Shown one piece after another: positions 51,306-58,312 of a DNA stretch of 64,000 bases. The DNA comes from a bacterium. Its GTDB lineage: Bacteria > Myxococcota_A > Polyangia > Nannocystales > Nannocystaceae. The notes beneath the pieces were generated by a model, which was given only the letters and a program-made list of their open reading frames with translations, made no database searches and was not told the DNA's origin. The stretch covers positions 1-64,000 of the forward strand of contig JANSYI010000038.1 in the NCBI GenBank assembly GCA_024742475.1, in the 5' to 3' direction. Positions within the stretch are counted from its first letter, which is position 1, and the number at the start of each line of letters is the position of its first letter. The position numbers and the translations under genes are program-made.

Positions 51306-51740
51306 TCAGGCGACGTCTTCTTCGTCGGGCGCTCTTGCGTGCTCGAAGGTCTTGCGCCCGATGAAAAATCCCAGCGCACCGATGCCTCCCCCTCGCAAGT
51401 AGATCTTGTACTTCTTGAGCTGCTTGACGTAGCTGGCGCCCGCGCAGCCGAGCCCGAACGCGAGGTCCTTGTCGACGCCCAGGATCTTCTTGCTCTCCTC
51501 GGAGTAGCCCTCGGTGCCGGCGTCGATTTCCTTCTGGACGGTGCCCATCATCCAGCCCGCCGCAGCCGCACCGGCTGCTGCGCTCATGTAGTCGGCGTTG
51601 GCCTCGGCGATGGCCTTCGTCTTCTCCTTGGTCTTCGTCGTGATGCTTTGGATCCGCTCCGCGAGCTTGAGGGTCTCCTCGGCCAGCTCGCGCTTGGGAA
51701 GCGCCATCAGTTCACGGTGGGAGAGGTCTTTCGCTGCCAT
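51306..51740 (-). CDS. First operon gene: small membrane protein with coiled coil
   Basis: About 144 residues from ATG 51,740 (MAAKDLSHRELMALPKR); an upstream start at 51,803 would translate repeat DNA. Coiled coil ELAEETLKLAERIQSITTKTKEKTKAIAEA, then hydrophobic segments YMSAAAGAAAAGWMMG and GGGIGALGFFIG, a basic patch (KKYKIYLR) and an acidic end. A likely membrane component of the particle or its assembly site. Confidence 0.65.
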   Translation of the reverse strand: MAAKDLSHRELMALPKRELAEETLKLAERIQSITTKTKEKTKAIAEANADYMSAAAGAAAAGWMMGTVQKEIDAGTEGYSEESKKILGVDKDLAFGLGCAGASYVKQLKKYKIYLRGGGIGALGFFIGRKTFEHARAPDEEDVA

Positions 51741-52587
51741 CGCCTTGCCACCGTGAAGGGCGAGCCGCGACGACGCCAACGACGGTGATCGATCGTCGTC
51801 CATCGATCAGCCAAGCAGCGGAAACCGCAGGGGATGTTGCCGCCGGAGCGTGCGGTGATCGATGGTCGATCGATTCCTCGATCGTCGTGGGGAAATGCAA
51901 ACGTGGCGCTGCGAGGCCGTAGACGGCATATCGCCGACGATGACGATCACTCGACGACGCAACGATCGTCGGCTTGGAGTCCGCTGAAACCTCGAAATTG
52001 CCCGCGAACGGCTGATCGATGCCTCGAACGACACACCGGATCGACGATCTACATTCGAGCAAATCGTCGTCGCCGGGGCGCTACGCGGCCGTGACGATGG
52101 GCATCGATCACCGGTGTCGCTGTGATCCACGTCGCGTCGACCTCAGACGACGTGGGAGCGACGGCGCAGCGACTGCAGATCCACCGAAAAAAGGTGAACT
52201 CGGACTGCGATCACTGGCGGCGCGGCGCGGCGCGCCGCAGGTCCGGGTCCCTGAACGAATACGAACCCTGTCCCTGAAGGCCGATGCTCGTTGCGATCTC
52301 AGAGAGGCTCGGAGCAGGCTGGTCGAATGAGGATGACAAGCGGGCTACGACAGACACCTGACCACGGCGGCCGTTCGGGATCTGCGCTGACCCGGCCAGC
52401 AGGCTCGAACCCCAGCACTCGAGGGACGATGGGATGGAACTCTTGGGTGCAGGTTCCGTGCTCTACACCGAGGTGCTCGGGCCGCGGCTCGGGGCCGGCT
52501 TCGCGGACTGTGGTCGAGCTCGACCTTGACGACGTTCGTGACGGGGCAACGCTCACTCGAGCCGCGTCCGGGAAGGCGAAATAGGAC
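51741..52587. promoter_or_regulatory. Divergent non-coding region with GATCGAT/CGATCGTCG repeats, origin-like
   Basis: 847 bases without a convincing gene separate the leftward operon from a rightward gene. TGATCGAT occurs five times in either orientation (51,786; 51,802; 51,856; 52,013; 52,103) and CGATCGTCG three times (51,790; 51,879; 51,963), all within about 330 bases. Such clustered short repeats are typical of iterons, origins or phage operators. It must also hold promoters for both directions. Confidence 0.5.
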
Positions 52588-54513
52588 ATGAGGATCGAAA
52601 ACGCGTCATTGGGCCAGGACGAAGCGCCAGCGATTGCCCCTCGGGTCGAGAAGGCGACCTCGGCGTGGTTCCACAAGATCAACCGGGTCGTCGTGGAGGT
52701 GAAAGACCCCGGCGCGAGCTCGGGCTTTCGGAAGCTCAACGCCATCAACTTGGATGGCTGGCCGGTCGGTTCGCGGACGTCGGTGCAGGAGGACGAGCTG
52801 AACATCGCGATCATGCAGGTGGCGATCGACCACGTAGAGGAGACCGGAGAGTCGAACCGGTTTCGGGCGCGCTACATGGGCGGCGCCGATGCCAGCGGAC
52901 GCAGCCTGCGGAAGTACGCATGCTTCAAGGTGAGCACCGACAGCGACGATGCGTCGTCGCCCGGGCCGTTCGCGGCGATGCCCTCCGTGCCGGCGGGACT
53001 CGAGCCGTGGATCCCCGTGGTTCGATGGCTGATGTCGATGCTGGAGGCACGCGAGCAGCAGCTGATGTCCTACAACGACAAGCTCTCGGACAAGCTGCTG
53101 GATGCGGCAGCGCAGGCCGAGCCGTTGCTGAAGGCGCACGGCGCGATGTCGGGCATCCTCGAGCAGGCGGTCTGGGTCCTGCGCGAGACCATGCTGTCGA
53201 AGGGCGGGCTCGATGGGACGCACATGCTCGCTGGCCAAGGCGGTGGGGATGGCGACGATGATGGCGATGGGGCGCTGCAGCAGGTCGTGGCCGCGGCGCT
53301 CATGCAGTTCTTCACCAACGGGAGGATGCCGGCGCCACCCATGCCTGGGATGAGTCCCGACGAGCCTGAGGCTCCGCCGAAACGAGAACCGCAACCGACA
53401 TCCGCGGCCCCTCCCCCACGAAGTGCGCCCACGTCAGGTGTCCGCTTCGGGTTCGATGCATCGGCGAGGGGTCCGGAGACTGCCGAGGCCGGAGGAGGAG
53501 CAACGCTGGTCAAGACCATCCGGGCGCTCTTCGGAGGCATGGATGGGCTGCAGCTGCTCGCGCTGACCGATGCCATCGGCCCGGCGCACAGCGAGAGCCT
53601 TCGCGCGGTGCGTGCGGCGACGACGAACGAGGAGGCGGCCCAAGCGGTGCTCGTGATGCAGCGCACCGGAGGCTGGACGACGCTGCGCGAGCAGCTCGTC
53701 GAGCCGGAGCGCTCCGCGTTGGCGCGGATCGAGACGCTCGTGTGTCGGTTCGCGTCGTCGGCGGAGGCGGCTCGACCCGTGGAGGTGGACCAGCCTTCCG
53801 AGCCCGAGTCGGAGCATCTCTTGGTCATCAGCGTGCGGCGGTGCCTGGGGGCGATGGACGGAGACCGGGTGATGGAGCTGACCGGTCAGCTCTGCGCCGA
53901 AGAGCGCGCGCTCCTGCAGGCCGTTCGGGTGGCGGAGACCGACGACGCTGCGGCCGAGGCCGTGATGGAGCTTGGGGCGAGGCTGAGCGCTGCAGGCAAG
54001 GTCCCTGTATTGCTCGGCGTGCTCCACGAGCACGAACGGGACCTCTTCCGGTTTCTCTACGCCCAGGCCGACGCGCATCTCGGGGAGGTCGACGGTACGC
54101 CCGCGGACGAAGCACAGCCGGCCGACCCCTCGCCGCAGCCGCCCCCGCCGCCGAGGTCCTCGGGGCCTCGAGACAAGGTCGAGGCGGTGCTGTGCTTGCC
54201 GCCGCGGGCAGCTGACGGGGGCGCGGAGGGACCGCTTCACCAGGCCGCGCAGGCATGGCTTCAGGGGGTGGACGGCGACGTGGGGATCGAGCTCCTCTCC
54301 ATGCTGACCCCCGAGCAACGCAAGGAGCTGCAGCGGGTCCGTGCCGCGCGAAGCGACGCCGAGGTTGCCGATGCCGTGCTCGACTTCAAGGCCGCGCTGC
54401 TTCGCAGCATGAACTGGATGGGCCTGATGTCCCGGCTGGGTCAGAGGCATCTAAGGCCGCTGTTGCAGATCCAGACCCTGGCGCAGCAGCATGTCGACGC
54501 GAGGCAGGAGTGA
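52588..54513 (+). CDS. Hypothetical protein with three helical repeats
   Basis: About 641 residues from an ATG after GGAAGGCG. N-terminal domain of about 120 residues (FHKINRVVVEVKDPGASSGF), a helical centre, an acidic Gly/Asp stretch (GGDGDDDGDG) and Pro-rich linkers. Three related helical repeats lie near 305-385, 411-490 and 550-632: TIRALFGGMDGLQLLALTDA, SVRRCLGAMDGDRVMELTGQ and AAQAWLQGVDGDVGIELLSM, each followed by a charged helix ending in RA-type residues. No family recognised. It faces away from the coat operon, so it may be an early or regulatory gene. Confidence 0.7.
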   Translation: MRIENASLGQDEAPAIAPRVEKATSAWFHKINRVVVEVKDPGASSGFRKLNAINLDGWPVGSRTSVQEDELNIAIMQVAIDHVEETGESNRFRARYMGGADASGRSLRKYACFKVSTDSDDASSPGPFAAMPSVPAGLEPWIPVVRWLMSMLEAREQQLMSYNDKLSDKLLDAAAQAEPLLKAHGAMSGILEQAVWVLRETMLSKGGLDGTHMLAGQGGGDGDDDGDGALQQVVAAALMQFFTNGRMPAPPMPGMSPDEPEAPPKREPQPTSAAPPPRSAPTSGVRFGFDASARGPETAEAGGGATLVKTIRALFGGMDGLQLLALTDAIGPAHSESLRAVRAATTNEEAAQAVLVMQRTGGWTTLREQLVEPERSALARIETLVCRFASSAEAARPVEVDQPSEPESEHLLVISVRRCLGAMDGDRVMELTGQLCAEERALLQAVRVAETDDAAAEAVMELGARLSAAGKVPVLLGVLHEHERDLFRFLYAQADAHLGEVDGTPADEAQPADPSPQPPPPPRSSGPRDKVEAVLCLPPRAADGGAEGPLHQAAQAWLQGVDGDVGIELLSMLTPEQRKELQRVRAARSDAEVADAVLDFKAALLRSMNWMGLMSRLGQRHLRPLLQIQTLAQQHVDARQE

Positions 54514-54533
54514 TCTCCTAAGTCGAGGAGATC
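54512..54533. terminator. Hairpin at the stop codon of the 641-residue gene
   Basis: Perfect 8-bp stem GATCTCCT/AGGAGATC with a 6-base loop overlaps the TGA stop. Its arms share GGAGATC with the 20-bp palindrome at 55,019, so it may be a protein-binding site as well as, or rather than, a terminator. Confidence 0.5.
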
Positions 54534-54838
54534 GCATCACGAGCCCACGGGCCGCGCTCGAGAGCTGAAAGCTGGCAAGGCGCGGTGCGGAGACCCCCTA
54601 CGGTTCACTCCTGACCATTAAGGGCAGGTGCAAACCACGCGTGGATAGCTCTGGACAGAAAGCAGCCGTTTTGGTGCCATAGGGCCCTCATCAACCGCGT
54701 CCTGTAGAAAGACGGAAGGCCAGCAGTGGCATGCTGACCTTCCCAGGGATAAGGACTCCTTGTTTACAGCTTGGAGCCCCCCGGACGAACCGGGATCCCC
54801 GGACGCCCTACGCCGTCCTGAAAGAGGAGGACGACGAC

Positions 54839-54910
54839 GTGAACAACGTAGCACAACCCCCGTCCGCTCCCCAACCCTTCTCCGTCAACAGCTTCGTCAC
54901 GCGTCGCTGA
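54839..54910 (+). CDS. Possible 23-residue leader peptide
   Basis: A GTG start 8 bases after AGAGGAGGA, the best Shine-Dalgarno in the area, opens VNNVAQPPSAPQPFSVNSF, then VTRR and a stop. The peptide is Pro/Ser-rich. Position upstream of the palindromes and the HTH gene suggests a leader or small regulatory ORF; it may be chance. Confidence 0.3.
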   Translation: MNNVAQPPSAPQPFSVNSFVTRR

Positions 54911-54927
54911 GGTCTGGGTCGGATGTT

Positions 54928-54947
54928 GGCCGCAGAATTCTGCGGCC
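54928..54947. repeat. Perfect 20-bp palindrome GGCCGCAGAATTCTGCGGCC
   Basis: Complete two-fold symmetry over 20 bases in the control region upstream of the winged-helix gene. It is a candidate dimer operator or recombination site. It differs from the other 20-bp palindrome 91 bases downstream. Confidence 0.8.
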
Positions 54948-55018
54948 GTGCGTGCCTCTTGGGGGCATCGCACGGTCGTGCATGTCGACGTGCGTCGTGC
55001 GCTGAAGCGCGCGCCGCG

Positions 55019-55038
55019 GCAGAGGAGATCTCCTCTGC
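55019..55038. repeat. Perfect 20-bp palindrome GCAGAGGAGATCTCCTCTGC
   Basis: Ends 25 bases before the GTG of the winged-helix gene, so it would overlap its leader. A dimeric regulator bound here, or a hairpin in the mRNA, would control that gene. The core GGAGATCTCC matches the arms of the hairpin at 54,512. Confidence 0.8.
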
Positions 55039-55062
55039 GAAGACCCGCTCAGGGGGTTCACG

Positions 55063-56748
55063 GTGAGGCGCGGCGACCTCGACAAGCTCCGCCGCCTCGA
55101 CCCCAAGCTGGCCCGCCAGCTCGAAGGGGTCCTGGCCCGGCGAGACGCCGACTCCGCATCCCACGAGGCGCCTCAGGGGCTCTGTGGGGCTTCAGGAGCG
55201 GGACCGACGGGCTGGACGACCTCGGCCCTGCCAGAGCAGCACGGAGCGGCCTGCGAGGAGCCGACGGCCAGGACGACGACCGGTCCGGGTGTTCGGACCT
55301 GCCTGGGCCCCCTGCCCTGCTTCAGTGCGACTCCGACGGCTCTCGCGGACTCTCCCGAGCCACCCGCTGAGTCCTCGGGAGATGCGCCGACGGCGTTCAT
55401 CAACGCCGAAGATCAGGCCGGCCTCCCCGAGGTGCCGCAGGTCCTCGTCTCCACCGAGGCGCCTCCCGAGGAGCGCCTTGCCGAGACATGGGCCGGCTAC
55501 GAGGATGACTGCGTTCCCTCCGAGGAGCTGGAGCGTCGCAAGGCCGAGCGAGCGGCCGAACGCGAAGCCCAGCGAGCCCGAGATCGCGCTCATGCTCAGC
55601 AGTTGGGGTTCTTTCCCGGCGCGAGCTTCCGGCGTCATGGCACCGGGGAGCACGTGCCCTGCGAGCAGCTCGAGCTGCAGCTCGATGGCATCGAGCGCCG
55701 GGTTGGCCGGGCAAGCACCTGGGACGAGGGGCTAGCGGCATCCCGGACGATGGAGTCCGTCGAGGCGCAGTGCTTCACCGTGCGGGACTTGGGCGACCGG
55801 CCCGACAACATGCCGAGTTGCCTGCGGGGGATGCACCCCGATCTGACTCCGAGTCAGTGGGCGCTCCTGCGAGCCGTGGTCACGGCCTACATGAGCGGCG
55901 CGATGGGTCTCTACGAGTATCAGCCCATCCTCGCCTCCGACCTTGGGATGAGCGAGCGGGCTCTGCGGTACGCCCTCAACGGCGGCAAGGACCGCCCCCC
56001 TGGCCTCGTCGAGCTCGGCCTGGTCAAGCGGAGACAGACGTGGAAGCGCGGCTCGGGAGAAAGGCCCAGCGACCACCACTACCTGCTCCTGCAGGCCGGC
56101 CCGTCCCTGGTCGAGCTACTGTTGCCGCTGACCTGCGAGCGCAGGGCGCAGCGCGGTGACCGGGTGCCTCGGCGCTCGGGCTACACGCGAAGCTCGGCGC
56201 GGCGTGTCGCGGCCCAAGCTCGGCAAGACGCTCGTCGTGCTCGCTTCGACCTGGGAGAGAGAGCGGTGCGACGAGTTCGAGGAGAGGTTGTGGAGCGACG
56301 AGTGGAGCCACCTCGGGAGCGGCGCGAACAGGCCTCGAAGGGGCACTCTCAGCCGAAGTTAAATTGCCCGGCACAAAATGCCGACAACCCCGTCCCCCCC
56401 CCTTCAGGGGAAGGGGGACTTAGGGCTCGAAGGGGGAGACCCCCTTCACCCCCCAGCTCAAACGTGTCGCTCCGCGACGAAACTCTAGCTTCGGCTCCGC
56501 CTTCGCCCTGGTCAGCAAACGACAGTGACTCCCCTGCCCCACTCGAACACCTCCTTGGCGATCGAACGCGGGCTTTGGACAGGAGTGCAAAACGCGCGCC
56601 GATTTCCGAAGCCCAGCTCGAAAACTGGCGACGAAGACGAGCCCGTGGAGCACCCGTACCCGAGACGATCGACCGTCAGCTCTTCTCCGAGCTGATCTCC
56701 GCGGCGCATTCGGCCATGTTCGGCTCGAAAGAAGCGGAGAGCCAGTAG
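55063..56748 (+). CDS. Winged-helix protein, candidate plasmid-type replication initiator
   Basis: About 561 residues from GTG after AGGGGG. The N-terminal 150 residues are low-complexity. A charged helix (ELERRKAERAAEREAQRARDRAHAQQ) precedes a winged-helix domain at about 255-350: LTPSQWALLRAVVTAYMSGAMGLYEYQPILASDLGMSERALRYALNGG, read here with normal breaks, then LVELGLVKRRQTW and the wing. The rest is basic and disordered. Position next to ParA and repeats suggests a replication initiator or global regulator; no Rep family signature was seen. Confidence 0.6.
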   Translation: MRRGDLDKLRRLDPKLARQLEGVLARRDADSASHEAPQGLCGASGAGPTGWTTSALPEQHGAACEEPTARTTTGPGVRTCLGPLPCFSATPTALADSPEPPAESSGDAPTAFINAEDQAGLPEVPQVLVSTEAPPEERLAETWAGYEDDCVPSEELERRKAERAAEREAQRARDRAHAQQLGFFPGASFRRHGTGEHVPCEQLELQLDGIERRVGRASTWDEGLAASRTMESVEAQCFTVRDLGDRPDNMPSCLRGMHPDLTPSQWALLRAVVTAYMSGAMGLYEYQPILASDLGMSERALRYALNGGKDRPPGLVELGLVKRRQTWKRGSGERPSDHHYLLLQAGPSLVELLLPLTCERRAQRGDRVPRRSGYTRSSARRVAAQARQDARRARFDLGERAVRRVRGEVVERRVEPPRERREQASKGHSQPKLNCPAQNADNPVPPPSGEGGLRARRGRPPSPPSSNVSLRDETLASAPPSPWSANDSDSPAPLEHLLGDRTRALDRSAKRAPISEAQLENWRRRRARGAPVPETIDRQLFSELISAAHSAMFGSKEAESQ

Positions 56749-56773
56749 TAGAGCTTTCCTTGAGGATAGCGGC

Positions 56774-57190
56774 GCAGGAACCTGCGAACGCAGGAGGGCG
56801 GCTGCGCAGGAGTCTGCGCGCGCAGAAACGCAGGAGCCTGCGATGGCAGGAGCCTGCGATGGCAGGAGCCTGCGAGGGCGGAAGCCTGCGAGGGCGGAAG
56901 CCTGCGAGGGCGGGAGCCTGCGCGCGCAGAAACGCAGGAGCCTGCGATGGCAGGAACCTGCGAGGGTGGGAGTCTGCGCGCGCAGAAACGCAGGAGCCTG
57001 CGTGGGAGTCTGCGCGCGCAGAAGCGCAGGAGCCTGCGATGGCAGGAACCTGCGAGGGTGGGAGTCTGCGCGCGCAGAAACGCAGGAGCCTGCGATGGCA
57101 GGAACCTGCGAGGGTGGGAGTTTGCGCGCGCAGAAACGCAGGAGCCTGCGATGGCAGGAACCTGCGAGGGTGGGAGTCTGCGCGCGCAGC
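56774..57190. repeat. Array of palindromic repeats, candidate centromere (parS/parH)
   Basis: Thirteen exact copies of GCAGGARCCTGC, plus variants, alternate with TCTGCGCGCGCAGA-type palindromes. In the right half they form a 56-bp unit (starts at 57,026, 57,082, 57,138 and earlier 56,934, 56,990). The array ends 64 bases before parA. In type Ib partition systems the centromere is a repeat array upstream of parA, to which the ribbon-helix-helix partner binds. Reading frames through the array encode only repeat peptides. Confidence 0.75.
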
Positions 57191-57253
57191 CGCGCACCCT
57201 TCCAGATTTTCTTCTTTTTTGGCCCGACGAACGCGATAGGGCAGGGTCGGGCC

Positions 57254-57913
57254 GTGATCATCTGTCTTTGCGGTCAGAAAGGCGGCTCGGGAAAAAGCAC
57301 CCTGAGCCAGAGCATCGCGTCGGAGTACATGCGGCGTGGCCGCCATGTCTTTCTTGGTGATGCCGATCCTCAGGGAACATCGCTTTCATGGGCCGCGGCT
57401 GCCGAGGGAGCCGCGACCGAACGTCCAACGGTGCTTGGGTTGCCGGAGGGGTTTCATGCGCCTGGTCAGGTGCCGACCGTCGCAAAACAGTTCGATCGGA
57501 CCGTCATCGATACGGCGCCCCGGTTGGACTCAATTCAGCGCTCAGCGCTGGCGATCGCCACTCTTGCTCTGTTTCCCGTCTCCGCTGGTCCAGCGGAGAC
57601 CTGGGCGTTTGCTGAGCCGCTGCGGCTTATCCGCGAGGCCCAAGCGTTTCGCCCCGAGCTTAAGGTCGGGGTGATCCTCAATCGACATCAGAGGACCTCG
57701 ATGACGCGAGAGACCGTGGCGACGATGGAGGCGACAGGGGTTCGAGTGTTGAAGACTCGTATTGGACTTCGGACCGCGTTCCAGCAGGCAATGGCTGCCG
57801 GCGAAGGCGTGACCACCTACGAGCCGCAGTCCGCTGCTGCGAAAGAGATCATGTCGCTGGTCGATGAAATCGAGGAAATCTGCAATGCCAAAGAAGACGA
57901 CGCCGCAGCTTAG
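57254..57913 (+). CDS. parA: ParA-type partition ATPase
   Basis: About 219 residues from GTG (VIICLCGQKGGSGKSTLSQS). The deviant Walker A KGGSGKST, switch I FLGDADPQGTSLSW and switch II FDRTVIDTAPRLD are all present. It lacks the N-terminal HTH of ParA of type Ia, so it is the short ParF/ParA2 type. It segregates DNA by ATP-driven movement on the nucleoid together with the next gene product and the upstream repeats. The 3' end overlaps the partner gene. Confidence 0.9.
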   Translation: MIICLCGQKGGSGKSTLSQSIASEYMRRGRHVFLGDADPQGTSLSWAAAAEGAATERPTVLGLPEGFHAPGQVPTVAKQFDRTVIDTAPRLDSIQRSALAIATLALFPVSAGPAETWAFAEPLRLIREAQAFRPELKVGVILNRHQRTSMTRETVATMEATGVRVLKTRIGLRTAFQQAMAAGEGVTTYEPQSAAAKEIMSLVDEIEEICNAKEDDAAA

Positions 57914-58181
57914 TGTGACCCCGCCGCCCTCCAGCATGGAGGATTGGATCAGGAACGAGCAACGGGACGACGCATCGCCTCCGGTGGAGACCGCAAGCCA
58001 GAGCCCGACCTCGAATGAAAGTGGGCGCGTAGCCGCGCCAGTTCTCAGTGAGAAGGAGCGTCGCTGCACCTTCCCTCTTCCAGAGACGCTCTATCGGAAA
58101 GTGAAAATTCGATCGGCGACGACAGGGGAGGGGATGCAGTCTCTGTTTAAGCAGGCTGTAGAGAGCTTCCTTCAGGAGTAG
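57885..58181 (+). CDS. Ribbon-helix-helix partition partner (ParG-like)
   Basis: About 98 residues, starting inside the end of parA (ATG 57,885). The first 50 residues are flexible. The C-terminal ribbon-helix-helix reads RRCTFPLPETLYRKVKIRSATTGEGMQSLFKQAVESFL. This matches ParG-type proteins, whose flexible N-terminus stimulates ParF ATPase and whose RHH dimer binds the centromere repeats and represses the operon. Confidence 0.8.
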   Translation: MPKKTTPQLSVTPPPSSMEDWIRNEQRDDASPPVETASQSPTSNESGRVAAPVLSEKERRCTFPLPETLYRKVKIRSATTGEGMQSLFKQAVESFLQE

Positions 58182-58192
58182 ACGGCGCAGAG

Positions 58193-58210
58193 ACTCCCCG
58201 CCGTGGGAGT
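58193..58210. terminator. Short hairpin between convergent genes
   Basis: A 6-bp stem (ACTCCC/GGGAGT) with a 6-base loop lies 12 bases after the partition operon and before the end of the leftward lipoprotein gene. It is weak and lacks a T-run. It roughly marks the right edge of the mobile element. Confidence 0.35.
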
Positions 58211-58312
58211 TGTTGTAGCGCTTGAACGTCCTGGTCGGAAGGCCTGGGTGTCGGGAACCGTGCTCCTGCTCTCAGCGGTACCGCGAGGAGCGGTGCCATA
58301 AAGTGCACGCGC

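Larger units (their letters stand above)
54514..55062. promoter_or_regulatory. Non-coding control region with perfect palindromes
   Basis: 549 bases lie between two rightward genes. They contain two perfect 20-bp palindromes, a short ORF with a strong ribosome site and several smaller dyads (for example around ATGTCGACGT near 54,982). No protein family fits any frame. It is probably the control region, and perhaps part of the origin, for the downstream initiator-like gene. Confidence 0.5.

Noticed and set aside
33198..51740. Calling the operon a tailed prophage or an integrative conjugative element
   Set aside because: No terminase, portal, tape measure, tail, relaxase, coupling protein or VirB-like protein can be recognised.
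56774..57190. CRISPR array
   Set aside because: The units are themselves palindromes, run almost continuously, and have no unique spacers; no cas gene is nearby. A partition centromere fits better.
56676..57346. Long reading frames on both strands through the repeat array, encoding GSCVSARADSHPRR-like peptides
   Set aside because: The peptide repeat is only the translation of the palindromic DNA array. All frames stay open because of composition, and the real genes start outside it.
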